A stretch of 43,102 nt of DNA. It comes from an uncultured Coriobacteriaceae bacterium. Its GTDB lineage: Bacteria > Actinomycetota > Coriobacteriia > Coriobacteriales > Atopobiaceae. Positions 1 to 8,305 of this stretch are shown piece after piece. Under the pieces are notes generated by a model. The model made no database searches, had not been told where the DNA came from, and was given only the letters and a program-made list of their open reading frames with translations. The position numbers and the translations under genes were made by a program. Position 1 is the first letter of the stretch. Each line of letters opens with the position of its first letter. The stretch lies in NCBI GenBank assembly GCA_902773995.1, contig CACYGL010000034.1, forward strand, positions 1 to 43,102. Reading direction: 5' to 3'.

Positions 1-109
1 TCGTTTTAGATTGGCAAACGTGCGGTAGAATGTCCCTAGCAATGACGTTTCGGCGTTGTTACATGGTCAGTCGGGGGGAGGCCCCGTCGGCCACTCGAAA
101 GGAGAAAGC

Positions 110-1135
110 ATGGCAGTTAAGGTTGCAATCAACGGCTTCGGTCGCATCGGTCGCCTGGCGTTCCGCCAGATGTTCGGTCACGAGGGCTCCGAGATCGTCG
201 CCATCAACGATCTTACCTCTCCCGAGATGCTCGCCTACCTGCTGAAGTACGACTCCACGCAGGGCAACTACTCCCGCGATCACGAGATTTCCGCCGGTGA
301 GGACTCCATTACCGTCGACGGCAAGACCATCAAGATCTACAAGGAGGCAGACGCCAACAACCTGCCTTGGGGCGAGCTCGGCGTCGACGTCGTCCTTGAG
401 TGCACCGGCTTCTACACCTCCAAGGCCAAGTCGCAGGCCCACCTCAACGCTGGTGCCAAGAAGGTCGTCATCTCCGCTCCCGCGGGCTCCGACCTCAAGA
501 CCATCGTCTACAACGTCAACCACGAGACCCTGACCGCCGAGGATGACATCATCTCCGCCGCCTCCTGCACCACCAACTGCCTCGCTCCCATGGCCAAGGG
601 CCTGAACGACTTCGCCCCCATCGTCTCTGGCATCATGACGACCATCCACGCCTACACCGGCGACCAGATGATCCTCGACGGCCCGCAGCGCAAGGGCAAC
701 TTCCGTCGTAGCCGCGCTGGCGCGGAGAACATCGTCCCCAACAGCACCGGTGCCGCCAAGGCCATCGGCCTCGTGCTCCCCGAGCTCAACGGCAAGCTCA
801 TCGGCGCAGCTCAGCGCGTTCCCACGCCCACCGGCTCCCTCACCAACCTCTACGCCGTCGTTGACAAGGAGGTCACCGTCGAGGAGGTCAACGCCGCGAT
901 GAAGGCCTTCTCCGAGAAGATCCCCGAGACCTTCGGCTACAACGAGGACCAGATCGTTTCTCGCGACATCGTCGGCATGACCTACGGCTCGCTCTTCGAT
1001 GCCACCCAGACCATGGTCAACCCGCTCGGCAACGGCCAGAGCCTCGTCCAGGTCACCTCTTGGTACGACAACGAGAACTCCTTCACCTCTCAGATGGTCC
1101 GCACCATCAAGTACTTCGAGAAGTTCGTCGCCTAG
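110..1135 (+). CDS. gap: Glyceraldehyde-3-phosphate dehydrogenase (type I)
   Basis: Glycolytic enzyme that converts glyceraldehyde-3-phosphate, NAD+ and phosphate to 1,3-bisphosphoglycerate in the cytosol. The 341-residue length is normal. An N-terminal Rossmann motif NGFGRIGR (residues 8-15) is followed by N33-D34, typical of NAD-preferring enzymes. The catalytic motif SCTTN places the nucleophile at Cys153 with His180 ([10 protein letters not shown]) as its partner, and the C-terminus carries the WYDNE motif. An upstream in-frame ATG at 56 exists, but the ATG at 110 follows GAAAGGAGAAAGC, a strong ribosome-binding site, and gives the usual N-terminus. A TAGAAT at 26-31 could be the -10 box. 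First gene of a gap-pgk-tpiA operon; a GC-rich hairpin separates it from pgk. Confidence 0.97.
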   Translation: MAVKVAINGFGRIGRLAFRQMFGHEGSEIVAINDLTSPEMLAYLLKYDSTQGNYSRDHEISAGEDSITVDGKTIKIYKEADANNLPWGELGVDVVLECTGFYTSKAKSQAHLNAGAKKVVISAPAGSDLKTIVYNVNHETLTAEDDIISAASCTTNCLAPMAKGLNDFAPIVSGIMTTIHAYTGDQMILDGPQRKGNFRRSRAGAENIVPNSTGAAKAIGLVLPELNGKLIGAAQRVPTPTGSLTNLYAVVDKEVTVEEVNAAMKAFSEKIPETFGYNEDQIVSRDIVGMTYGSLFDATQTMVNPLGNGQSLVQVTSWYDNENSFTSQMVRTIKYFEKFVA

Positions 1136-1160
1136 TTCGACGCTTCGCTGAGGTAACTAT

Positions 1161-1199
1161 GGGGCGCGGTTTGCAGCTTTCGGGCCGCGGCCGCGCCCC
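1161..1199 (+). promoter_or_regulatory. GC-rich hairpin between gap and pgk
   Basis: Nine-base perfect stem GGGGCGCGG (1161-1169) with CCGCGCCCC (1191-1199), followed only by a weak T run. It is more likely a partial terminator or an mRNA-stabilising 3' stem for gap than a full stop, because pgk follows 37 nt later with its own ribosome-binding site. Inference: it may set gap expression above pgk. Confidence 0.5.
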
Positions 1200-1235
1200 T
1201 GTTCTTTGCACGTATCGACAACCAGAGGAGTGAAC

Positions 1236-2435
1236 ATGGCTTTCACCAAGAAGACCGTTCGCGACATCGACGTCGAGGGCAAGCGCATCATCATGCGCGT
1301 TGACTTCAACGTGCCCCTGAAGGACGGCGTCGTCACCGACGACACGCGCATCAAGGCCGCCATCCCCACCATCAAGTACCTCAAGGAGCACGGCGCCGGC
1401 ATCGTGCTCATGAGCCACCTCGGCCGCCCCAAGGGCGACGGTCCCGAGCCCGAGCTCTCGCTCAAGCCTGCCGCCGAGAAGCTCGCCGAGCTTACCGGCT
1501 ATGACGTGAAGTTCGTCGACGACACCTACGGCGAGAAGGCCGCTGCCGCCGTTGCCGAGGTCAAGCCTGGTGACATCCTGGTGCTCGAGAACGTCCGCTT
1601 CGACAAGCGCGAGAAGAAGAACGACCCCGAGATCGCCAAGAAGCTCGCCTCCTACGGCGACATCTTCGTGCTCGACGCCTTCGGCACCGCGCACCGTGCG
1701 CAGGGCTCCGTCGTCGGCCCCGCTGCCTACATCCCCGCTGTCGCCGGCTTCCTGCTCGAGAAGGAGGTCGACACCCTCACGTCGATCTTCGCCGAGCCCG
1801 AGCGTCCGTTCGTCGCCATCGTGGGTGGCTCCAAGGTTTCCTCCAAGATCACCGTGCTCGATCGCCTGATCGACTCCGCCGACACCCTCATCGTGGGCGG
1901 CGGCATGGCCTACACCTTCTTCCTTGCTAAGGGCTATACGGTGGGCACTTCCCTCCAGGAGCCCGACTACGTCGACGAGGCCAAGAAGCTTCTCAAGAAG
2001 GCAGAGGACAAGGGCGTCAAGCTGCTTCTTCCGGTCGACAACGTTGTCACCGACGACTTCGACAACCCCACCGTCAAGGAGGTCGTCGACTCCGACAAGA
2101 TCCCCGACGACCGCATGGGCATGGACATTGGCACCAAGACCCGCGAGCTCTACGCAGATGCCATCAAGGGCGCCAAGACCGTCTTCTGGAACGGCCCCAT
2201 GGGCGTCTTCGAGAAGGACGAGTTCGCTGACGGCACCAAGGCCGTTGCCGAGGCCGTGGCTGAGGTCAAGGCCAACGGCGGCACCTCCATCATCGGTGGT
2301 GGCGACTCCGTGGCCGCAATCAACAAGTTTGGCCTGGCTCCCAAGATGAGCTGGATCTCCACGGGCGGCGGCGCCTCGATGGAGCTCGTCGAGGGCAAGG
2401 CCCTTCCTGGAGTGGAGGCGCTTCTCGATGCGTAA
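1236..2435 (+). CDS. pgk: Phosphoglycerate kinase
   Basis: Transfers phosphate from 1,3-bisphosphoglycerate to ADP in glycolysis; cytosolic monomer. 399 residues, the usual bacterial length. Signatures seen are RVDFNVPL near residue 24, the substrate-binding MSHLGRPKG, the hinge/nucleotide region WNGPMGVFE and the C-terminal GGGDSVAA and STGGGASME glycine-rich loops. An upstream in-frame start at 1206 is rejected because AGAGGAG sits just before the ATG at 1236 and the protein then begins with the family-typical MAFTKKTVRDI. Its 3' end overlaps tpiA by 8 nt, implying translational coupling. Confidence 0.97.
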   Translation: MAFTKKTVRDIDVEGKRIIMRVDFNVPLKDGVVTDDTRIKAAIPTIKYLKEHGAGIVLMSHLGRPKGDGPEPELSLKPAAEKLAELTGYDVKFVDDTYGEKAAAAVAEVKPGDILVLENVRFDKREKKNDPEIAKKLASYGDIFVLDAFGTAHRAQGSVVGPAAYIPAVAGFLLEKEVDTLTSIFAEPERPFVAIVGGSKVSSKITVLDRLIDSADTLIVGGGMAYTFFLAKGYTVGTSLQEPDYVDEAKKLLKKAEDKGVKLLLPVDNVVTDDFDNPTVKEVVDSDKIPDDRMGMDIGTKTRELYADAIKGAKTVFWNGPMGVFEKDEFADGTKAVAEAVAEVKANGGTSIIGGGDSVAAINKFGLAPKMSWISTGGGASMELVEGKALPGVEALLDA

Positions 2436-3195
2436 CAGGATGATCGCTGGTAACTGGAAGATGAACAAGACCTACGACGAGGGCGTTGTCCTCGCACAGG
2501 GTTTGGTCGACGAGCTCAAGGACGGCACCGGCTCGGTGGACGTCGTCGTCTGCCCGCCCGCCATTGACGTCAAGGGCGTCGCCGAGGTCATCCAGCAGGC
2601 AAACGCCCCCATCGCCGTGGGCGTCCAGAACGTCTACTGGGAGGAGAAGGGCGCCTACACCGGCGAGACCGCTCCCGACATGATCACCGCCGTTGGTGCC
2701 ACCTACTGCATCATTGGCCACTCCGAGCGTCGTGGCTACTTTGGCGAGACCGACGAGGACATCAACAAGAAGGCCAAGGCCCTGATGGCCCATGGCATCG
2801 TGCCCATCTCCTGCTGCGGCGAGTCCCTCGAGGTCCGCGAGGCCGGCAAGCACGTGGAGTTCGTGGTCGAGCAGATCAAGAAGGACACTGAGGGCCTCAC
2901 GATCGACGACCCCTCCAAGTACGTCGTTGCCTATGAGCCCATCTGGGCCATCGGCACCGGCAAGACCGCCACGGCCGATGACGCCGAGGAGGTCTGCGGC
3001 GCCATCCGCAAGACCCTCGCCGAGATCTTTGGCCAGGAGACGGCCGACGGCATACGCATCCTCTATGGCGGCTCCGCCAAGCCCGAGAACGTGGGCGGCT
3101 TCCTCGAGAAGGAGGACGTCGACGGCGCGCTCGTCGGCGGTGCCTCGCTCAAGGCCGACAGCTTTGCTGCCATGGTGAGGAGCGCCATGGCGTAA
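2428..3195 (+). CDS. tpiA: Triosephosphate isomerase
   Basis: Interconverts dihydroxyacetone phosphate and glyceraldehyde-3-phosphate. 255-residue TIM barrel with all catalytic residues visible: Lys11 in GNWKMN, His98 in IIGHSERR and Glu170 in AYEPIWAIGTGKTA; the phosphate-binding YGGSAKPEN and GALVGGASL loops are present near the C-terminus. The start overlaps the end of pgk, with GGAGTGGAGG inside pgk serving as ribosome-binding site. Last gene of the gap-pgk-tpiA operon, closed by the terminator at 3236. Confidence 0.97.
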   Translation: MRNRMIAGNWKMNKTYDEGVVLAQGLVDELKDGTGSVDVVVCPPAIDVKGVAEVIQQANAPIAVGVQNVYWEEKGAYTGETAPDMITAVGATYCIIGHSERRGYFGETDEDINKKAKALMAHGIVPISCCGESLEVREAGKHVEFVVEQIKKDTEGLTIDDPSKYVVAYEPIWAIGTGKTATADDAEEVCGAIRKTLAEIFGQETADGIRILYGGSAKPENVGGFLEKEDVDGALVGGASLKADSFAAMVRSAMA

Positions 3196-3235
3196 GACTT
3201 GGGAGCTGCTCCCTTGTCTCGTGCTTGTCTCGTTT

Positions 3236-3268
3236 GGCCCCGGTGCGCATTCGCGCCGGGGCCTTTTT
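3236..3268 (+). terminator. Rho-independent terminator after tpiA
   Basis: Stem GGCCCCGG (3236-3243) with CCGGGGCC (3256-3263), followed by a T-rich run CCTTTTTCT. It closes the glycolytic operon 41 nt after the tpiA stop codon. Confidence 0.9.
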
Positions 3269-3306
3269 CTAGATGGGGCGGTTCTTGTCCCGAAAGGTGG
3301 CGGAAG

Positions 3307-4086
3307 TTGCTTCTCGAGAAGTCGACATGGCCTGCGGTCGAGGCCTACTTTGCTGGCAATGACCTGGTAGTCCTTGGGTTTGGAAGCACGGAGAACCACG
3401 GGCGGCACAACCCACTTGGTACCGACTGGATGGCTCCCCAGAGGATACTTGAGCTCATGGAGGAGCGTCGGCCTGGCATTCTCTTTGGCCCAACACTTCG
3501 CTTTGGCTCGGCCGATCACTTCATCGACTATCCTGGCACGCTCTCGCTTGGCGATGACCTCCTCCACCAGGTGAGTGCCCGAATCTGCGACCAGCTCTAC
3601 CATTACGGCGCGCGGCACTACTGCTTTGTGAACGGACATGGGGGCAATACCCGCGCACTCACGTTGACCGGCTACGGTCTCAACGATCGTGGCTGCCAGG
3701 TTGCCCTCCTCAACTGGTGGAAGCTTGCGGGTGAGCTTGATTCCGCGTGGGGCGGTGGCCACGGCGGAGCGCAGGAGACCTCTGCAAACCTCTGGATAGA
3801 CCAAGGATCGGTTGATGTCTCTGCGCTTGGCTCCATGGACCTTGTGGATGACGGCGGTAGCGATATCAAGACAAAGGGATTCGATGTCGTCGAGTTTGAA
3901 GGGGTTCACCCTTCGCTCATCCGTCGCGCTCGCAGGTATGCCTCGAACGGATGGATAGGGAAAGACGATCCCAAGCAGGCGTCTGCGGAGTGGGGAGAGC
4001 AGATGCTCACCTCCTTTGCGGATTGGGCCGTGAAGTTTCTCGACGCCTTCGCTCAGTCTCCGCTGCCGGGCCAGATAGAGCGCTAG
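3307..4086 (+). CDS. Creatininase-family metal amidohydrolase (paralog 1)
   Basis: Member of the creatininase superfamily (creatinine amidohydrolase, MftE, FAPy deformylases): metal-dependent hydrolases of amide or cyclic amide bonds. The real substrate is unknown. 259 residues. First-shell metal ligands are recognisable as Glu29, His31 and Asp40 in STENHGRHNPLGTD, the histidine of VNGHGGN, and Glu in GGHGGAQETS. I chose the TTG at 3307 because AAAGGTGG lies 6-7 nt upstream and alignment with the paralog at 9103 starts there (LLEKSTWPAVE against RIELSTWPAVK); the reading frame also extends upstream through the tpiA terminator. A binding protein for an ABC importer lies downstream on the opposite strand. 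Confidence 0.85.
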   Translation: MLLEKSTWPAVEAYFAGNDLVVLGFGSTENHGRHNPLGTDWMAPQRILELMEERRPGILFGPTLRFGSADHFIDYPGTLSLGDDLLHQVSARICDQLYHYGARHYCFVNGHGGNTRALTLTGYGLNDRGCQVALLNWWKLAGELDSAWGGGHGGAQETSANLWIDQGSVDVSALGSMDLVDDGGSDIKTKGFDVVEFEGVHPSLIRRARRYASNGWIGKDDPKQASAEWGEQMLTSFADWAVKFLDAFAQSPLPGQIER

Positions 4087-4205
4087 GCGAGAACGTCGAG
4101 GCTTCTCTCCACGATTGCACGGAGACCTTCTCTGCAGAAATGCGCCTTCCGGAGAGAAAATGACGCCCGAGCGGTTGTTTCGTACGGAATCCAGTACGAG
4201 ATACG

Positions 4206-4293
4206 CCCTCCGGCGCCCTTTTAGCGCCGGAAGGGTCGTTGCCGCAACTATCGCGTACAAAAGAGTTCTTCCGGCGCCGTTTTGGCGCCGGAA
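4206..4293. repeat. Two tandem hairpin units of a short intergenic repeat
   Basis: The 313-nt gap between the creatininase and the convergent SBP gene holds two GC-rich hairpins about 61 nt apart. One pairs around TCCGGCGC/GCGCCGGA (4209-4231). The other is a perfect 10-bp stem TTCCGGCGCC/GGCGCCGGAA (4269-4278 with 4284-4293). Each has a T-rich loop, and the second is preceded by a GTTGCnGCAAC-like motif (4239-4249). The same layout recurs at 27811-27903, so this looks like a dispersed repeat family; the hairpins may also act as terminators. Confidence 0.6.
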
Positions 4294-4333
4294 CGTGAGA
4301 TATGGCAGCGCATGTGTCCGCGGTCTTCTCGTA

Positions 4334-4374
4334 GAAAATGATCTGGGCCCATCGGCATCAACCGGTGGGCCCAG
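4334..4374 (-). terminator. Terminator of the SBP gene
   Basis: On the minus strand, a 13-base arm CTGGGCCCACCGG (4374-4362) pairs with CCGATGGGCCCAG (4355-4343), followed by ATCATTTTC. It lies about 25 nt after the stop codon of the binding-protein gene. Confidence 0.85.
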
Positions 4375-4399
4375 GACTACTACATGATGACAAATGCAA

Positions 4400-6064
4400 C
4401 TACTGCGCGGGCGTTGCGTCCCTTAGCTCGGGCAGGCGTGCGGCATCGACCTTGATGCCGGTGAACTTGTTCGAGGTCACCTTGTTCAGGGTCTTGTGGA
4501 GCATGGGGATGATGGGCATGTCCTCGGCCGCAATGGCGTCCGCCTCGTGCATGAGCTCGACGCGCTTGTCCTCGTCCACGGTCTTTCGCGCCTCGTCCAG
4601 CTTGGCGTCGAACTCGGCGCTGGAGTAGTGGGAGACGTTGTCGCCCACGCCGGTGTACATGAGCGGCTGCAGGAAGTTGTCCATGATGGGATAGTCTGCG
4701 GTCCAGCCACGAGATCCAAGCTGGAAGGTGCCGGCAACGTAGTCGTCGAGCATCGACGCGTATTCCTTCTGGTCGATGGTCACGTTGATGCCCACGGCCT
4801 TCCAGTCGCCCTGCAGGACCTCGAACTCGTTTGTCTTGTTGGACGAGGAAACCATGATGGTGAGGTCGATGCCGCGCATACCATCTGAGCCGGCGGGATA
4901 GCCTGCCTCGTCGAGGAGCTTGCCCGCCTTGTCCACGTCATAGGCGCAGTACTGCCACGTGGTCTCGTCGTTGCCCTTGATTCCCGGCGGGACAATGTCG
5001 CCTGCGGGCTGCGCAAATCCCTCGTAGAGGGTGTCGCAGAGGTTCTGGCGGTTGATGGCAAGAGACATTGCCTGGCGCACCCTCTTGTCAGAGAGGATGG
5101 GGTCGTTCACGTTGTACGCAAGGTATTCCGTGTACAGAACCTCGCCAACCATCGTCTGCTTGTTGGGGGTGCCGGTGTAGCCGTCGTCCGACTGCCCGTA
5201 CTTCTCGACCGTCTCCTTGACGCGCCCCGCTGGAATGTCGCAGAGGTCGAGGTTGCCTGCCTCAAACTCGCGGAACGCCGTGTCGGTGTCTTTGTAGATG
5301 TTGAAGTGTACGGCGTCGACCTTGGCGGGGTTGTCACCGGCATAGTCCTCGTAGCGCTTCATGTTGATGTACTGGCCATCGTTCCAGGTGCCATCCATCT
5401 GGAAGGGGCCGTTGCCAACCGGCGCCTTGGAGTAGGTGTCGTAGTTGTCCTTCGCGCAGTCCGGGATGGGCGAGAGGGGCGTGCAGCACACCACAAAGGG
5501 GAAGTCTGCGTAAGGGCCGGTGAGCTCGACCTTGAGGGTGTAGTCGTCGGGGCAGGAAAGCCCCTCAAGCTCTTCGGCGTTACCGTTGACCACGTCGTCA
5601 TAGCCCTTCACCATGGCAAGGTGGTACGAGACCACAGACGGCGCAGTGGTGGTCTTGGGGTTGCAGATGCGGTTCCAGGCGTACTGGAACGACTTGGCCG
5701 TGACGTCGGTGCCATCGTGGAACTTGAGGCCCTGCTTGATGTGGAAGGTCCACGTCGCGGCGTCGTCAGACGACTCCCAGGACTCGGCGACGCTGGGCTT
5801 CAACTCCTCTGTGTCATAGTCGTAGACCGTGAGCTGGTCAAAGAGCTGCGAGGCAACAGCCGTGCCGTTGAACTCCTCAATGTCGAAGGGGTCGATCGAC
5901 GTGGGGTTCGTGATTGCGTAGTTGATGGTTCCTCCGGATGGTGCCTCCCCACTGGATGACTCTCCGCTGCTGGACGAGCGTTGTCCGCAGGCGCCGAGTC
6001 CTGCGGCAGCCATCGCGGCAGCTCCACCCTTGATGAAGGTGCGACGATCCATCGAATGACCCAT
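4400..6064 (-). CDS. Oligopeptide ABC transporter substrate-binding lipoprotein (SBP_bac_5), system A
   Basis: Extracytoplasmic binding protein of a peptide/nickel-type ABC importer (DppA/OppA family, 554 residues). The N-terminus is a Tat-type lipoprotein signal: RRTFIK twin-arginine, a short Ala/Gly core and lipobox GLGAC, followed by a Ser/Gly/Glu linker. Mature-domain family features include ESWESSDDAATWTFHIKQGL, GNGPFQMDGTW and AMSLAINRQNLCDTLYEGF. An upstream in-frame extension is rejected because GGGAGGAAAAG sits just before the ATG at 6064. No permease or ATPase genes lie next to it, so it either uses the transporters at 12992-21500 or is an orphan SBP. The protein is closely similar to the SBP at 11211. 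Confidence 0.92.
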   Translation of the reverse strand: MGHSMDRRTFIKGGAAAMAAAGLGACGQRSSSSGESSSGEAPSGGTINYAITNPTSIDPFDIEEFNGTAVASQLFDQLTVYDYDTEELKPSVAESWESSDDAATWTFHIKQGLKFHDGTDVTAKSFQYAWNRICNPKTTTAPSVVSYHLAMVKGYDDVVNGNAEELEGLSCPDDYTLKVELTGPYADFPFVVCCTPLSPIPDCAKDNYDTYSKAPVGNGPFQMDGTWNDGQYINMKRYEDYAGDNPAKVDAVHFNIYKDTDTAFREFEAGNLDLCDIPAGRVKETVEKYGQSDDGYTGTPNKQTMVGEVLYTEYLAYNVNDPILSDKRVRQAMSLAINRQNLCDTLYEGFAQPAGDIVPPGIKGNDETTWQYCAYDVDKAGKLLDEAGYPAGSDGMRGIDLTIMVSSSNKTNEFEVLQGDWKAVGINVTIDQKEYASMLDDYVAGTFQLGSRGWTADYPIMDNFLQPLMYTGVGDNVSHYSSAEFDAKLDEARKTVDEDKRVELMHEADAIAAEDMPIIPMLHKTLNKVTSNKFTGIKVDAARLPELRDATPAQ

Positions 6065-6090
6065 CTTTTCCTCCCGCCGTCTGTCCCCAT

Positions 6091-6118
6091 GCAGACGCCG
6101 CATGACCGCAGCGTCTGC
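6091..6118 (-). promoter_or_regulatory. 5' leader hairpin of SBP system A
   Basis: Perfect 8-bp inverted repeat GCAGACGC/GCGTCTGC (6091-6098 with 6111-6118), with an inner CGC/GCG, located 27 nt upstream of the start codon in the untranslated leader. It could be an operator or an mRNA-stability element; nothing in the sequence identifies a ligand or protein. Confidence 0.4.
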
Positions 6119-6282
6119 TTTTCGAGAAAGATGTTCGTCCTGTTGGAGGAAAGTGGCTGAGGGCTGAAACACGCCTGAAGCAAATGTTTGCAGTATTGAT
6201 ACTTTTGGCCTGATTTTCTTACCGCTCGCCGACTGCAACTCGAAAGCCGCATGGCCGCACCTCGCTCGTGGACCCCACAAGA

Positions 6283-6312
6283 ATGGGTGCGAGCATGACT
6301 GCCCGCACCCAT
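6283..6312 (-). terminator. Terminator of the M18 aminopeptidase gene
   Basis: On the minus strand, ATGGGTGCG pairs with CGCACCCAT (6304-6312 with 6283-6291), with extra inner GCA/TGC pairs, followed by TCTTGT. The T tract is modest. It lies about 48 nt beyond the stop codon. The rest of the 295-nt gap to the SBP start shows no other gene. Confidence 0.65.
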
Positions 6313-6359
6313 CAAGAGGCACCGTCTCCAATGGCGAGAAGCTCCGCCCGTTCTGTCCG

Positions 6360-7760
6360 CTATTCCAGCGCGAGGAAGGCGCAATAGCCCTTGTAGGCCT
6401 CCCAGATGTCCGCCTTGCTGGTGACCTCCCAGGGGGAGTGCATCGAGAGCACGCCAATGCCGGAGTCAATGACGTTCATGCCATAGGTGGCAAGGATGTA
6501 GGCGATGGTGCCACCGCCACCGGCGTCAACGCGGCCGAGCTCGGCGGTCTGGAAGCGGACGTTTGCGTCATCCATCACGCGACGGATGAGGGCAACGTAC
6601 TCGGCGTCGGCATCGTTGGAGCCAGACTTGCCGCTGCCTCCCGTGTACTTGTTGAAGGTGAGGCCGCGCCCAAGGAAGCACGAGTTCTTTGCCTCGAAGA
6701 CCGAGGAGTAGTTGGGGTCGAAGGCCGCGGAGACGTCACTCGAGAGCATGCGAGAGCGCTCGAGGCAACGGCGCAGCGCCAGGGGAGTACCCTGTCCGGC
6801 TGCCTCGATAAGCTCGGCCATGACATCCTCAAAGAAGCGGCTGCTCATCGAGGTAGCACCGCGGCTGCCAATCTCCTCCTTGTCAACGAGGATGGTGACG
6901 GCGGTGCGCTTGGGCGCCTCGCACGCAAGCTGGGCAAGAAGAGAGGGATAGGCGCAGGAGCGGTCGTCCTGGCCGTAGCCCAGGATCATCGAACGGTCCA
7001 GGCCCATGTCGCGCGCCTGGCCAGCGGGCACAATCTCAAGCTCGGCGGAGAGTAGGTCCTCCTCGGTGATGTCGTACTTCTCGGCGAGAATATCAAGGAC
7101 GGTTGCCTTAACCGCTTCTTTGTCTTGGTCCTTCTCGGCGCCGTCGCTAGCTGCCCTGGGGCGGTTGCCCACGATCACGTCGAGAAGCTCGCCCTCAATG
7201 AGCTCGGACGCCTTCTTCTGCATCTGCTCACGGGCAAGGTGGGGGAGAAGGTCGGAGACGCAGAAGACGGGGTCCGATGGGTCCTCGCCAATCACGACCT
7301 TGATGACACTCCCATCCTTCTTGGCAACAACGCCATGGATTGCCAGGGGCAGGGTTGCCCACTGGTATGTCTTCACGCCGCCGTAGTAGTGCGTGTCAAG
7401 CGTGGCGATGTCGTTTCTCTCCTCGAGCGGGTTCTGCTTGACGTCCAGGCGGGGCGAGTCGATGTGGGCACCAAGGATGTTGACGCCCTGCTCGAGGGGC
7501 TCCGTGCCCAGCTCGATGAGCATGAGGCTCTTGCCGCGAACCGACGCGTAGACCTTGTCGCCGGCCGATAGCTTCTCGCCTGCCTTGACAGTCTCCTCAA
7601 GCGGGCGATACCCATGTGCCTCCGCAAGCTCGATGGCGGTTGAGCAGCACTCTCGCTCCGTCTTATTCTCAGAGATGAACTTTCGGTACCCCTCGCAGAA
7701 TTCAGTGAGCTGCGCCAGGTCCTTCTCGCCATAGCCCTTCCAGGCGTTTGGTCTCTCCAT
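6360..7760 (-). CDS. M18-family metallo-aminopeptidase
   Basis: Zinc aminopeptidase of the M18 (aminopeptidase I / aspartyl aminopeptidase) family; cytosolic, removes N-terminal residues from peptides. 466 residues, normal for bacterial M18. Family motifs are NILGAHIDSPRLDVK (first metal His and Asp), the YYGGVKTYQW segment, VDKEEIGSRGATS (catalytic Glu pair), GSNDADAEYVA, and the late histidine in SMHSPWEV. The ATG at 7760 follows GGAAGGGAGCAGGA; the in-frame start 17 codons upstream has no such site. Placed among peptide importers, it plausibly processes imported peptides. It is divergent from secG. Confidence 0.92.
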   Translation of the reverse strand: MERPNAWKGYGEKDLAQLTEFCEGYRKFISENKTERECCSTAIELAEAHGYRPLEETVKAGEKLSAGDKVYASVRGKSLMLIELGTEPLEQGVNILGAHIDSPRLDVKQNPLEERNDIATLDTHYYGGVKTYQWATLPLAIHGVVAKKDGSVIKVVIGEDPSDPVFCVSDLLPHLAREQMQKKASELIEGELLDVIVGNRPRAASDGAEKDQDKEAVKATVLDILAEKYDITEEDLLSAELEIVPAGQARDMGLDRSMILGYGQDDRSCAYPSLLAQLACEAPKRTAVTILVDKEEIGSRGATSMSSRFFEDVMAELIEAAGQGTPLALRRCLERSRMLSSDVSAAFDPNYSSVFEAKNSCFLGRGLTFNKYTGGSGKSGSNDADAEYVALIRRVMDDANVRFQTAELGRVDAGGGGTIAYILATYGMNVIDSGIGVLSMHSPWEVTSKADIWEAYKGYCAFLALE

Positions 7761-7957
7761 TCCTGCTCCCTTCCAAAGTCCTCGGGTAAGCTCCGGAGAA
7801 GACTGTATCACCCATGGAACTCGCGCCGTTCATCGCGCCGCTCGCCGGATGTCATCTGAGTTGTGAAATGAGAAAAACGATAAAACGCTCGTATCACCAT
7901 ATGCTATGCTGAATAGCATTGCGTACAGCCCATCCGCTCTCGAAGGAGCCAGAATCC

Positions 7958-8131
7958 GTGAACGTCCTCAACGTCATCCTCCTTGTCCTGCTGTTCATCT
8001 CCGGCCTGCTCACCGTGGCTCTCGTCCTTATGCACTCGGGCAAGGGCACGGGCGTCTCTGACATGATTGCCTCCTCGCTCTACAAGATGGCGGTGACCTT
8101 CCCCACGGGAACCATCGGCCTGGCCGGCTAG
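7958..8131 (+). CDS. secG: SecG preprotein translocase subunit, unusually short
   Basis: Small membrane partner of the SecYE channel. It starts at GTG 7958, preceded by GAAGGAG with good spacing; upstream codons to 7919 lack a site. The 57 residues hold one clear transmembrane helix (about 3-23) and the hallmark LMHSGKGTGVSD. SecG proteins normally run to 70-80 residues or more, with a second helix preceded by an ERxLDR-like stretch. Here the protein ends soon after, with SSLYKMAVTFPTGTIGLAG. The C-terminal part looks shortened, possibly by an in-frame deletion around residue 43. A TATGCT at about 7900 may be the -10 box. A terminator follows. Confidence 0.8.
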   Translation: MNVLNVILLVLLFISGLLTVALVLMHSGKGTGVSDMIASSLYKMAVTFPTGTIGLAG

Positions 8132-8156
8132 GCCTTCTCGGAAAACGGTTTCATGC

Positions 8157-8190
8157 GGGACGGAGTGGCGTGTGCCCCCCGTCCTTTTTT
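8157..8190 (+). terminator. Terminator after secG
   Basis: Stem GGACGG (8158-8163) with CCGTCC (8179-8184), followed immediately by six T residues, 27 nt after the secG stop. Confidence 0.85.
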
Positions 8191-8305
8191 ATCCGCACCA
8201 CATTCTTTGGTTAACAGGTGGGACATTAAACCATCGAGTTGGCATCCTTAAACGCTTGCAAGCCTATGCTGGTGACATAAAGGCTTGTCACAAGGAGGAT
8301 GCCAC

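Noticed and set aside
59..649. Long reverse-strand frame over gap
   Set aside because: Shadow frame in GC-rich coding sequence; no ribosome-binding site and gap is certain on the other strand.
2320..4260. 646-codon open frame on the minus strand over tpiA and creatininase 1
   Set aside because: Explained by codon bias of the two forward genes; low-complexity, no recognisable domain, no start signal.
4206..4293. CRISPR array
   Set aside because: Only two units, self-complementary and unequal spacing; no array of unique spacers and no cas genes in the window.
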